Shown here: positions 1-4,996 of the stretch, piece after piece
How the letters are laid out: the number at the start of each line of letters is the position of its first letter
How positions within the stretch are numbered: the stretch's first letter is position 1
Source of the DNA: JARRJY01 sp050116415
GTDB taxonomy: Bacteria; Pseudomonadota; Gammaproteobacteria; UBA6429; Thiohalophilaceae
Length of the DNA: 5,060 nucleotides
Direction of reading: 5' to 3'
NCBI GenBank assembly: GCA_050116415.1
Contig: JASFOS010000156.1
Span: 1 to 5,060 of the forward strand
Made by a program: the position numbers and the translations under genes
Notes under the pieces: generated by a model
Databases searched by the model: none
Told to the model about the DNA's origin: nothing
The model's input: only the letters and a program-made list of their open reading frames with translations

Positions 1-1
1 T

Positions 2-376
2 GAAATTCTCGGTGAGCAATGGGAAGAACTTTTGCTGCGCTTTCCGCACAGCAAAGTTGAACTCATGTTACGCGCAGTACGTGATCACCTGGCTGACGCG
101 CTCTCCACTTTCCCGGCACTGCTGGAAGAAAACAACGAGGCCTCGCTGCATTTTTACATGGGCAACCTGAACAACATGCGCAAACACCTTTACCCGGGGT
201 TGCAGTCAGCCTATCAGCACTGGCTGGAAACCGGTAAGCTGGATGCCCTGCTGGAGCAGAACAGTATTGCCCAGTCCCATTGGCAGTCGCTATGCGAACA
301 AATTCTGTGTATCTCAAGCCAGGATCAACAACCACAAAAGGCGATCGAAGACTTGATTGAATCCCGGCGTCTGTAG
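2..376 (+). CDS. C-terminal part of an unidentified, probably helical protein (5' truncated by window edge)
   Basis: The frame is open from the first complete codon at position 2 to the TAG at 374-376, giving 124 visible residues. It contains an internal TTG at position 32, but nothing marks that as the true start, so the gene most likely begins upstream of the window. The visible part is rich in Leu, Glu, Gln and His, with few Gly or Pro, and looks largely alpha-helical. There is no signal peptide, membrane segment or Cys/His metal motif. It begins EILGEQWEELL and ends with a charged tail (AIEDLIESRRL). I do not recognise the family and assign no function. It lies 41 bp upstream of the 2OG oxygenase gene on the same strand with no visible terminator between them, so the two may be cotranscribed. 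The coding call rests on the long open frame that matches the strand and spacing of its neighbour; a 90-residue reverse-strand frame over the same bases has no protein-like features. Confidence 0.75.
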   Translation, partial: EILGEQWEELLLRFPHSKVELMLRAVRDHLADALSTFPALLEENNEASLHFYMGNLNNMRKHLYPGLQSAYQHWLETGKLDALLEQNSIAQSHWQSLCEQILCISSQDQQPQKAIEDLIESRRL

Positions 377-417
377 GACACTAGGCCGTCTTTACATCGT
401 GATGAAAGAAGTACCCC

Positions 418-1029
418 ATGCAAAGTTTTGAACGCACGCTGGTCCCGTTACAGACCATCAAGGAAATCAAGCCCAATACCTTTATCTACGAGCAGCGCGA
501 TGCGCTGGATAAACAGTTGTGCGCGGAGATGATTCAACGTTTCGAACAACACACCGATGAACAGTATGCCGGTCGCATCGGGCAGACCGTGTCCCAGGAT
601 CAAAGCGTAAAGAAAACCACCGACCTGGTCGTCAGCGGCAAGGAACACTGGAAAGATGTGGATCACGCCCTGTTCAAGTCGCTGGCCACGGCGATCAAGG
701 AATTCAGGGAAACCTTCCCCTATTTCAAAGGCCCGTTCAAGGACATGGGTTACGGCTTGCAGCGTTACCAGCCCGGCGAATATTATCACTGGCACATCGA
801 CGGTGGCAGTCACGATTTTGCCATGCGCCAGCTGGTGGCACTGTGGTATTTAAACGATGTCCCCGAAGGTCACGGCGGCGAAACCGAGTTTCTATACCAG
901 GACATCAAGGTCAGGCCCGAAGCAGGAAAACTGGTCCTGTTCCCGCCCTTCTGGACCCATGAACATCGTGCCTGTACCCTGGACCAGGGCGTGAAGTATA
1001 TTGCCACAACCTGGGTGGTGTTTGCCTGA
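418..1029 (+). CDS. 2-oxoglutarate/Fe(II)-dependent oxygenase, prolyl 4-hydroxylase-like
   Basis: This 203-residue protein is a single-domain, probably cytoplasmic member of the 2OG-Fe(II) oxygenase superfamily (prolyl 4-hydroxylase-like, 2OG-FeII_Oxy_3 type). Such enzymes couple decarboxylation of 2-oxoglutarate with O2 to hydroxylation of a substrate. The double-stranded beta-helix core covers about residues 108-203. The Fe(II) ligands are readable: H126-x-D128 in YYHWHIDGG, and the distal His in WTHEHRA. H183 lies exactly 10 residues before K193, the spacing of the distal His and the 2-oxoglutarate-binding Lys in animal prolyl 4-hydroxylase, so H183 and K193 are the best assignments; H181 is the alternative ligand. 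The family signature GGETEF (153-158) and the closing GVKYIATTWVVF strand are intact. The start ATG follows a weak purine-rich GAAAGAAG (404-411) by 6 bases. The substrate cannot be read from the sequence: it could be a protein prolyl side chain, a free amino acid or a small molecule. The family assignment is firm. Confidence 0.93.
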   Translation: MQSFERTLVPLQTIKEIKPNTFIYEQRDALDKQLCAEMIQRFEQHTDEQYAGRIGQTVSQDQSVKKTTDLVVSGKEHWKDVDHALFKSLATAIKEFRETFPYFKGPFKDMGYGLQRYQPGEYYHWHIDGGSHDFAMRQLVALWYLNDVPEGHGGETEFLYQDIKVRPEAGKLVLFPPFWTHEHRACTLDQGVKYIATTWVVFA

Positions 1030-1048
1030 CCTGGAAAACCAGGCAAAC
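1020..1048. terminator. Perfect 9-bp inverted repeat at a convergent gene junction, possible weak bidirectional terminator
   Basis: GTTTGCCTG (1020-1028) and CAGGCAAAC (1040-1048) are exact reverse complements separated by 11 bases. The left arm overlaps the stop codon of the oxygenase gene (TGA 1027-1029), and the right arm ends 24 bases beyond the stop of the opposing outer-membrane protein gene. A competing hairpin, CCTGG-AAAA-CCAGG (1030-1043), sits inside and shares bases with it. Position between convergent genes suggests transcription termination or 3'-end protection for both transcripts. Neither strand has a run of T after the stem, so it is not a standard intrinsic terminator. Confidence 0.35.
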
Positions 1049-1071
1049 TTGTCGGCACAATAATCCGGCAG

Positions 1072-1683
1072 CTAGAAGCGAAATATGCCGCTAACGATCA
1101 AGGCGTCGGTATCCATCTCCAGGTCGAAATCACCGTATGACTCCCAGCCCAGGCGAATGCCCGCACCATTCAGGAAGTTATACTGGAAACCAATACCGTA
1201 AAACAGGTCGTTATCGTCTTCCGAGCCCGAACCACTGCCAAATACCGTATTGCTAATACTCACGTCCGCATCCCAGAAAAATATCCCGGCTTTCAGGTAG
1301 ACTTCCATGATATTGGAGATAGGTGCAAAGGCAATGCCTGCCAGTTGTAAACCGCTGAACTCCATGGAACCTGACACGGCGCCCGGGTTCCAGATAACCC
1401 CGCCACTTGATACACCAGAGAAGGTGGTTTTGCCCAGATCGATATAGCCAAACTCGACAGCCAGGTTGTTATCAATGCGGTTGCCAATGAAAACGCTTAC
1501 CCCGTTATCACTATCATCAACGGATCCGCTCAGCAGTGAACCATCATCCCAGCCTGACACGTAGTTATCAAACGAGGTTGACGTAACGCCGGCGCCGGCA
1601 TACCAGCCCGGTGCTGCCGCATAGGCTGTCACTGTTGTGACCATTAAAAATAGCACTAAAGGTAGTTGATATATTTTTTTCAT
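1072..1683 (-). CDS. Small outer-membrane beta-barrel protein (OmpA-like/OMP_b-brl type)
   Basis: The 203-residue product has a clear Sec signal peptide: MKK, a hydrophobic stretch at residues 7-20 (LPLVLFLMVTTVTA), and cleavage likely after AYA or AAA (residues 22-24). The mature protein of about 180 residues opens with PGWYAGAGVTST, typical of small porin-like barrels. It then alternates short amphipathic strands (such as NLAVEFGYIDLG and MEVYLKAGIFFW) with Gly/Ser/Asp-rich loops, and closes with ALIVSGIFRF. A C-terminal Phe on an amphipathic last strand is the recognition signal for the BAM insertion machinery. The size fits an eight-stranded barrel. Loops at about 44-61 and 146-159 are strongly acidic, probably facing outside. 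There is no peptidoglycan-binding OmpA C-terminal domain. The start is supported by a purine-rich AGAGAG about 10 bases upstream on the minus strand. It stands alone, convergent with the oxygenase and divergent from the acetyltransferase. The specific role (adhesion, stress, small-solute passage) cannot be told. Confidence 0.88.
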   Translation of the reverse strand: MKKIYQLPLVLFLMVTTVTAYAAAPGWYAGAGVTSTSFDNYVSGWDDGSLLSGSVDDSDNGVSVFIGNRIDNNLAVEFGYIDLGKTTFSGVSSGGVIWNPGAVSGSMEFSGLQLAGIAFAPISNIMEVYLKAGIFFWDADVSISNTVFGSGSGSEDDNDLFYGIGFQYNFLNGAGIRLGWESYGDFDLEMDTDALIVSGIFRF

Positions 1684-1708
1684 ATCCGTCGTCTCTCTAC
1701 AGTAAACA

Positions 1709-1737
1709 TGTTCATAACCTTATGAACCACTTATAAT
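1709..1737 (+). promoter_or_regulatory. Candidate sigma70 promoter for the acetyltransferase gene
   Basis: A perfect -10 hexamer TATAAT lies at 1732-1737. A weak -35 (TGTTCA, 1709-1714, 3 of 6 matches to TTGACA) lies 17 bases upstream. Transcription would start near 1744, giving a leader of about 27 bases before the ATG at 1771. The poor -35 combined with the palindrome over the spacer suggests that a regulator takes part. No equally good promoter was found for the divergent outer-membrane protein gene, whose start is at 1683. Confidence 0.55.
1710..1727. promoter_or_regulatory. 18-bp palindrome, candidate operator in a divergent promoter region
   Basis: GTTCATAACCTTATGAAC consists of two perfect 8-bp inverted arms (1710-1717 and 1720-1727) around a central CC. 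It overlaps the presumed -35 and spacer of the rightward promoter and ends 5 bases before its TATAAT. It also lies 27 bases upstream of the start codon of the divergent outer-membrane protein gene, so a dimeric regulator bound here could control both genes. I did not see another copy in the window. The cognate regulator is not encoded here, and I cannot match the sequence to a known family's consensus. Confidence 0.5.
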
Positions 1738-1754
1738 TGTATAGACGTTTTTCC

Positions 1755-1760
1755 GGAAAG
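1755..1760 (+). promoter_or_regulatory. Ribosome binding site that decides the start of the acetyltransferase gene
   Basis: GGAAAG lies 10 bases before the ATG at 1771. The second in-frame ATG at 1783 has no comparable Shine-Dalgarno sequence in front of it, so 1771 is preferred. Confidence 0.55.
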
Positions 1761-1770
1761 TTGCGTTGAC

Positions 1771-2220
1771 ATGGATCAAGCTATGAATGTAACCGAGATC
1801 GCTGAACCGACTACCCAACAACAGTTCGAAGATTACTTTGAGCTGCGCTGGCGCGTGTTGCGTGCGCCCTGGCAACAGCCGAGGGGCAGCGAAAAAGATG
1901 AACTGGAAAATGCTGCGGTTCATCGCATGGTGGTCGAACAGCAACAGGTCATCGCCGTGGGTCGTTTACACCGGGTTGATGAGGAAACAGCACAAGTGCG
2001 TTACATGGCCGTCGACCCGGCCCATGAAAACCAGGGGCTCGGGAAACAACTTCTCGCCGCGCTGGAAAGTTACGCCAGCAAAAACCGGGTAACCACGATC
2101 TTTTTGCATGCACGCGAAACGGTCACCGGTTTTTATGAAAAACAGGGTTATCACATCGTTAAACCCTCCCACACCTTGTACAACGAGATAAAACACTTCC
2201 TGATGGAAAAAAAACTGTAG
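1771..2220 (+). CDS. GNAT-family N-acetyltransferase
   Basis: This 149-residue protein has the complete fold of a single-domain GNAT enzyme, which transfers acetyl from acetyl-CoA to an amine. The N-terminal segment (FELRWRVLRAPW, residues 23-34, then QPRGSEKDELE) matches the alpha1-alpha2 region of a GNAT subgroup carrying an LRWRVLR.PW..PRGSE-type signature. Strand beta4 is VRYMAVDPAHENQGLGKQLL (76-95), containing the acetyl-CoA pyrophosphate-binding loop; E86 occupies the position usually held by Gln or Arg in Q/R-x-x-G-x-G, while G89 and G91 are kept. Motif B is GFYEKQGY (120-127), with Y122 in the usual general-acid area. The length is normal and no extra domain is present. Its start is 43 bp upstream of the phosphate-transporter gene, same strand, probably one transcript. 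The substrate is unknown: small molecule or protein N-terminus/lysine are both possible. Confidence 0.92.
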   Translation: MDQAMNVTEIAEPTTQQQFEDYFELRWRVLRAPWQQPRGSEKDELENAAVHRMVVEQQQVIAVGRLHRVDEETAQVRYMAVDPAHENQGLGKQLLAALESYASKNRVTTIFLHARETVTGFYEKQGYHIVKPSHTLYNEIKHFLMEKKL

Positions 2221-2263
2221 AACTGGTACAAAGGTTCGAAGCGTCACAACCCGTAACTGTATA

Positions 2264-3838
2264 ATGATAGAAACGATTGGCGGTCTTGGTTTGTTCCTGC
2301 TCGGCATGATTATCATGACCGACGGGCTGCGTTCACTGGCCGGACACGCGATTCGTAACGCCCTGATGCGCTTCACGCATACCCCGCTCTCCGGTGTTAT
2401 TACCGGGGCAACCACCACGGCCATTCTGCAGTCCTCCAGCGCCACCACGGTTGCCGCGATCGGTTTTGTCGGCGCTGACCTGATGAGCTTCCCCGCCGCA
2501 CTGGGCATTATCCTCGGCGCCAATATCGGTACCACCGTGACCGGCTGGATTGTTGTGCTGCTGGGTTTCAAGTTCAAGCTCGGCACGCTGGTGATGCCGA
2601 TCATTCTGCTGGGTGCCATCTTGAACCTGTTTGGCACCAAGCGCCTGTCAAGAATCGGTTATACGCTGGCAGGTTTTGGCCTGATTTTCGTTGGAATCAG
2701 TTTCATGCAAGAAGGCGTGAGTGGCTTGCAGCAAGTTTTCCTCCCCGGCAGCTATGCATCTGAAACATTGCAAAGCAAGTTGCAACTAGTTTTGCTGGGC
2801 ATGATTTTCACAGCATTGACCCAGTCCTCAAGCGCCGGCGTTGCCGTGGCCCTGACCGCGCTCTATGCTGATGCCATCAATTTTGAACAGGCCGCCACGC
2901 TGGTAATCGGCATGAATATTGGCACCACGGTCACGGCGGCCATCGCGACCATCGGCAGTTCAGTTGAATCAAAACGTACCGGCTATTCTCATGTTATCTA
3001 TAACCTGTTCGTCAGTGGCGCTGCACTGTTGTTGATCTCCTTATATATATACCTGTGGGAAGCTATCTCGGGTAACGCAATCGCCTCCAATGCCGAAGTA
3101 GCGCTGGTGGCGTTTCATTCTTTATTCAATATTCTCGGGGTGGTGGTGATTTTACCCTTCACCCGGAATTTTGCTTTTTTTATCCAGCGCATTATTCCTG
3201 AGAAAGGGCCGATCTATACACAAAACCTGGACCAGTCCCTGTTAAGCGAACCGGCCGTGGCAATCACCGCCACGCGTTCAACCATCAATAACATACTGGT
3301 CGACTTGCTTATCTACATCAACAGGCTGCTTGGTGACACTATCTCAAGCCGGCAACTCTACCTTAACAAGTTGCAACAGGCATTAAGTGTCACCCAGACA
3401 TACATCAATAATATCCGCCCTGATGAAGGAGGAGCCGTCGAACGTCAAACGCTGATTTCGATGATTCACTCGATGGATCATTTACAACGCCTGTGCAAAC
3501 GTTGCCACGAAACCCATCGCACCCGGACAATTCAAAAATACGCGGAACTGGAAAATGATCGCCGGGAAATGATTATTAGCAATGCGGCCATCATCCAGGC
3601 AATTGAGAATAATAACTGGCAAGAAGCCGAACATCATGCCAGCGCCATGAGCCAGGAAATCGAAAACCAGGTTCAACCTGTTCGGGAAGCGATCATGGAA
3701 AACGTCGCGGCCAGTCACATCGACGTACAACTCGCCACCGATTACCTGGAGGCGATCCGCTGGCTGGATCGGGTCAGTGACCACATCGAAAGAATCACCC
3801 ATCACCTGGCCCAGCCGGAAACCCGTAATGATCAGTAA
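2264..3838 (+). CDS. Na+/phosphate cotransporter-family protein with C-terminal PhoU-like domain (NptA/YjbB type)
   Basis: The 524-residue inner-membrane protein combines a PF02690-type Na/Pi cotransporter unit with a PhoU-like cytoplasmic tail. The membrane part (about 1-310) carries the family's inverted duplication: QSSSAT (56-61) followed by GANIGTTVT (85-93), then QSSSAG (187-192) followed by GMNIGTTVT (216-224). The QSSS motifs form the substrate/sodium site. About eight to nine hydrophobic segments are visible. Residues about 335-515 are helical and charged and contain a PhoU-like D-x-x-x-D metal motif (D502, D506 in RWLDRVSDHIERI). E. coli YjbB, with the same architecture, has been reported to export phosphate, so the direction of transport here is open. 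The start at 2264 fits the family's usual N-terminus (GGLGLFLLGM near residue 6), but no good ribosome binding site precedes it. It follows the acetyltransferase gene by 43 bp. No Pho box was found upstream. Confidence 0.94.
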   Translation: MIETIGGLGLFLLGMIIMTDGLRSLAGHAIRNALMRFTHTPLSGVITGATTTAILQSSSATTVAAIGFVGADLMSFPAALGIILGANIGTTVTGWIVVLLGFKFKLGTLVMPIILLGAILNLFGTKRLSRIGYTLAGFGLIFVGISFMQEGVSGLQQVFLPGSYASETLQSKLQLVLLGMIFTALTQSSSAGVAVALTALYADAINFEQAATLVIGMNIGTTVTAAIATIGSSVESKRTGYSHVIYNLFVSGAALLLISLYIYLWEAISGNAIASNAEVALVAFHSLFNILGVVVILPFTRNFAFFIQRIIPEKGPIYTQNLDQSLLSEPAVAITATRSTINNILVDLLIYINRLLGDTISSRQLYLNKLQQALSVTQTYINNIRPDEGGAVERQTLISMIHSMDHLQRLCKRCHETHRTRTIQKYAELENDRREMIISNAAIIQAIENNNWQEAEHHASAMSQEIENQVQPVREAIMENVAASHIDVQLATDYLEAIRWLDRVSDHIERITHHLAQPETRNDQ

Positions 3839-3842
3839 AACA

Positions 3843-3856
3843 TTGATTCAAATCAT
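3843..3856. promoter_or_regulatory. FNR/Anr/CRP-superfamily binding site upstream of amrS
   Basis: TTGATTCAAATCAT matches the FNR/Anr consensus TTGAT-N4-ATCAA at 9 of 10 defined positions; only the last base differs. Its centre (between 3849 and 3850) is 41.5 bases upstream of a start point at 3891, the standard location for FNR acting as a class II activator. It lies in the 53-bp gap between the transporter stop (3838) and the ATG at 3892, which has only 11 G/C bases. Chance occurrence in AT-rich DNA is the main alternative. Confidence 0.55.
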
Positions 3857-3879
3857 ATTATTAATTTTCAACAAGTAGC

Positions 3880-3885
3880 TATACT
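3880..3885 (+). promoter_or_regulatory. Candidate -10 box of the amrS promoter
   Basis: TATACT (5 of 6 matches to TATAAT) has no recognisable -35 hexamer 16-18 bases upstream, as expected if an activator at the FNR-like site replaces it. The predicted transcription start is about 3891-3892, coinciding with the ATG at 3892 and so implying a leaderless or nearly leaderless message. Confidence 0.45.
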
Positions 3886-3891
3886 GTTTAT

Positions 3892-4983
3892 ATGACAAAT
3901 AAAAATATCGTACCTACCAAGTACTGGCATAAACTGGATGATGGTCGTATCCAGTGCGACTTATGCCCGCGCGAATGCAAGTTACACGAGGGCCAACGTG
4001 GCCTGTGTTTTGTCAGGGAAAACCTCAATGATGAAATTGTCCTCACCACATACGGGTTATCCAGTGGCTACTGCATAGATCCGATAGAAAAGAAACCGCT
4101 TAACCATTTTCTGCCCGGTACCCCGGTGCTGTCATTTGGCACCGCCGGCTGTAACCTTGCCTGTAAATTCTGCCAGAACTGGGACATCAGCAAATCACGC
4201 GAAATGCATACCCTGGCCGACGAGGCTTCGCCCGAGCTGATTGCCCGGGCCGCCGAGAAACTCAACTGTAAAAGCGTCGCCTATACCTATAATGATCCGG
4301 TCATTTTCCATGAGTACGCGATCGATGTCGCCCAGGCCTGTCATGAAAAAGGCATCAAGTCGGTAGCGGTCACCGCCGGTTATGTCAGTCCTGAACCTCG
4401 CGCCGAGTTTTATCAGTACATGGATGCCGCGAACGTTGATCTGAAAGGGTTCACCGAAGATTTCTATTATAAGCTCACCGGTGGACACCTCGAGCCGGTA
4501 CTGGATACCCTGAAATACATCAAGCATGAAACCGATGTCTGGCTGGAAATCACCACGCTGCTGATCCCGGGTAAAAATGATTCTGATGAAGAACTGGAAC
4601 AACTGACCCAGTGGGTGGTGGAAAACCTGGGACCAGACGTGCCCCTGCATTTCTCCGCCTTCCACCCGGACTGGAAAATGATGGATGTGCCTCCCACCCC
4701 GCCCGCTACCCTGACACGGGCCCGAAACATTGCGCTCAAGAACGGGATTCACTATTCCTTCACCGGTAACGTGCATGACGAAGCCGGCAGCAGCACCTAT
4801 TGTCACCAATGTGGGAACAAGCTCATCGGCCGCGACTGGTACGTGCTCACCGCGTGGAACCTTGACAGCGAAGGTAAATGCAATCAATGTGGTACCCGTT
4901 GTGCCGGGGTCTTTGAAGCCGAACCGGGTAACTGGGGGGCGAAACGTCAACCGGTACGACTACGTGATTTTGCTGTTGACTGA
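3892..4983 (+). CDS. amrS: AmmeMemoRadiSam system radical SAM enzyme AmrS
   Basis: This 363-residue protein is a radical SAM enzyme of the AmrS family, often mislabelled as a pyruvate formate-lyase activase relative. The order of motifs is complete: an N-terminal Cys cluster C22-x2-C25-x3-C29 with C39 (CDLCPREC...GLC); the [4Fe-4S]-SAM motif C87-x3-C91-x2-C94 in GCNLACKFCQNW; YTYNDP (131-136), the family's SAM-contact motif, usually NEP; VDLKGF (182-187); EITTLLIPGKNDS (219-231); FHPDWKMMDVPPTP (257-270); and a C-terminal zinc-ribbon-like pair C304-x2-C307 and C330-x2-C333. The family is named for co-occurrence with AMMECR1-like (AmrA) and MEMO1-like (AmrB) proteins; neither is encoded here. 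The physiological reaction is not settled to my knowledge. No in-frame ATG, GTG or TTG start lies between 3892 and the first Cys motif, so 3892 is the likely start despite lacking a Shine-Dalgarno sequence. The gene probably has its own FNR-like-controlled promoter. Confidence 0.95.
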   Translation: MTNKNIVPTKYWHKLDDGRIQCDLCPRECKLHEGQRGLCFVRENLNDEIVLTTYGLSSGYCIDPIEKKPLNHFLPGTPVLSFGTAGCNLACKFCQNWDISKSREMHTLADEASPELIARAAEKLNCKSVAYTYNDPVIFHEYAIDVAQACHEKGIKSVAVTAGYVSPEPRAEFYQYMDAANVDLKGFTEDFYYKLTGGHLEPVLDTLKYIKHETDVWLEITTLLIPGKNDSDEELEQLTQWVVENLGPDVPLHFSAFHPDWKMMDVPPTPPATLTRARNIALKNGIHYSFTGNVHDEAGSSTYCHQCGNKLIGRDWYVLTAWNLDSEGKCNQCGTRCAGVFEAEPGNWGAKRQPVRLRDFAVD

Positions 4984-4996
4984 TAATTAGTACTCA

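Noticed and set aside
352..366. TTGATTGAATC resembling half of an FNR-type site
   Set aside because: Only the left half matches the consensus, the right half does not, and it lies inside coding sequence far from any start.
448..813. A 121-codon minus-strand frame antisense to the oxygenase gene
   Set aside because: It is a hydrophobic, low-complexity shadow of the oxygenase coding frame without a plausible ribosome binding site or domain.
1684..1770. A strong promoter for the minus-strand outer-membrane protein gene
   Set aside because: Candidates such as TTTACT or TATGAA lack a reasonable -35 at proper spacing, so I did not annotate one, although a promoter must exist in or near this region.
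2237..2265. Possible Pho box upstream of the phosphate transporter
   Set aside because: GCGTCAC and the bases after it share only a short GTCA core with the CTGTCAT repeat, and the second repeat does not match, so PhoB control is not supported.
1966..2640. A 224-codon open frame on the minus strand
   Set aside because: It spans the opposite strand of two well-supported genes (acetyltransferase and transporter), has no recognisable domain, and is explained as a shadow of their codon bias.
2500..2950. DNA-level repeat between the two GTTV/IGTTVT regions of the transporter
   Set aside because: The similarity is the known inverted-topology duplication of the Na/Pi cotransporter family, not a separate repeat element.
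3836..3891. Terminator for the phosphate transporter gene
   Set aside because: The gap is AT-rich and has a short inverted repeat (TGATT-CA-AATCA), but the 5-bp AT stem is too weak for an intrinsic terminator and is better explained by the FNR-like site.
4195..4950. A 251-codon open frame on the minus strand
   Set aside because: It lies wholly antisense to amrS, whose conserved motifs run through the same bases; no family features are visible in the reverse product.
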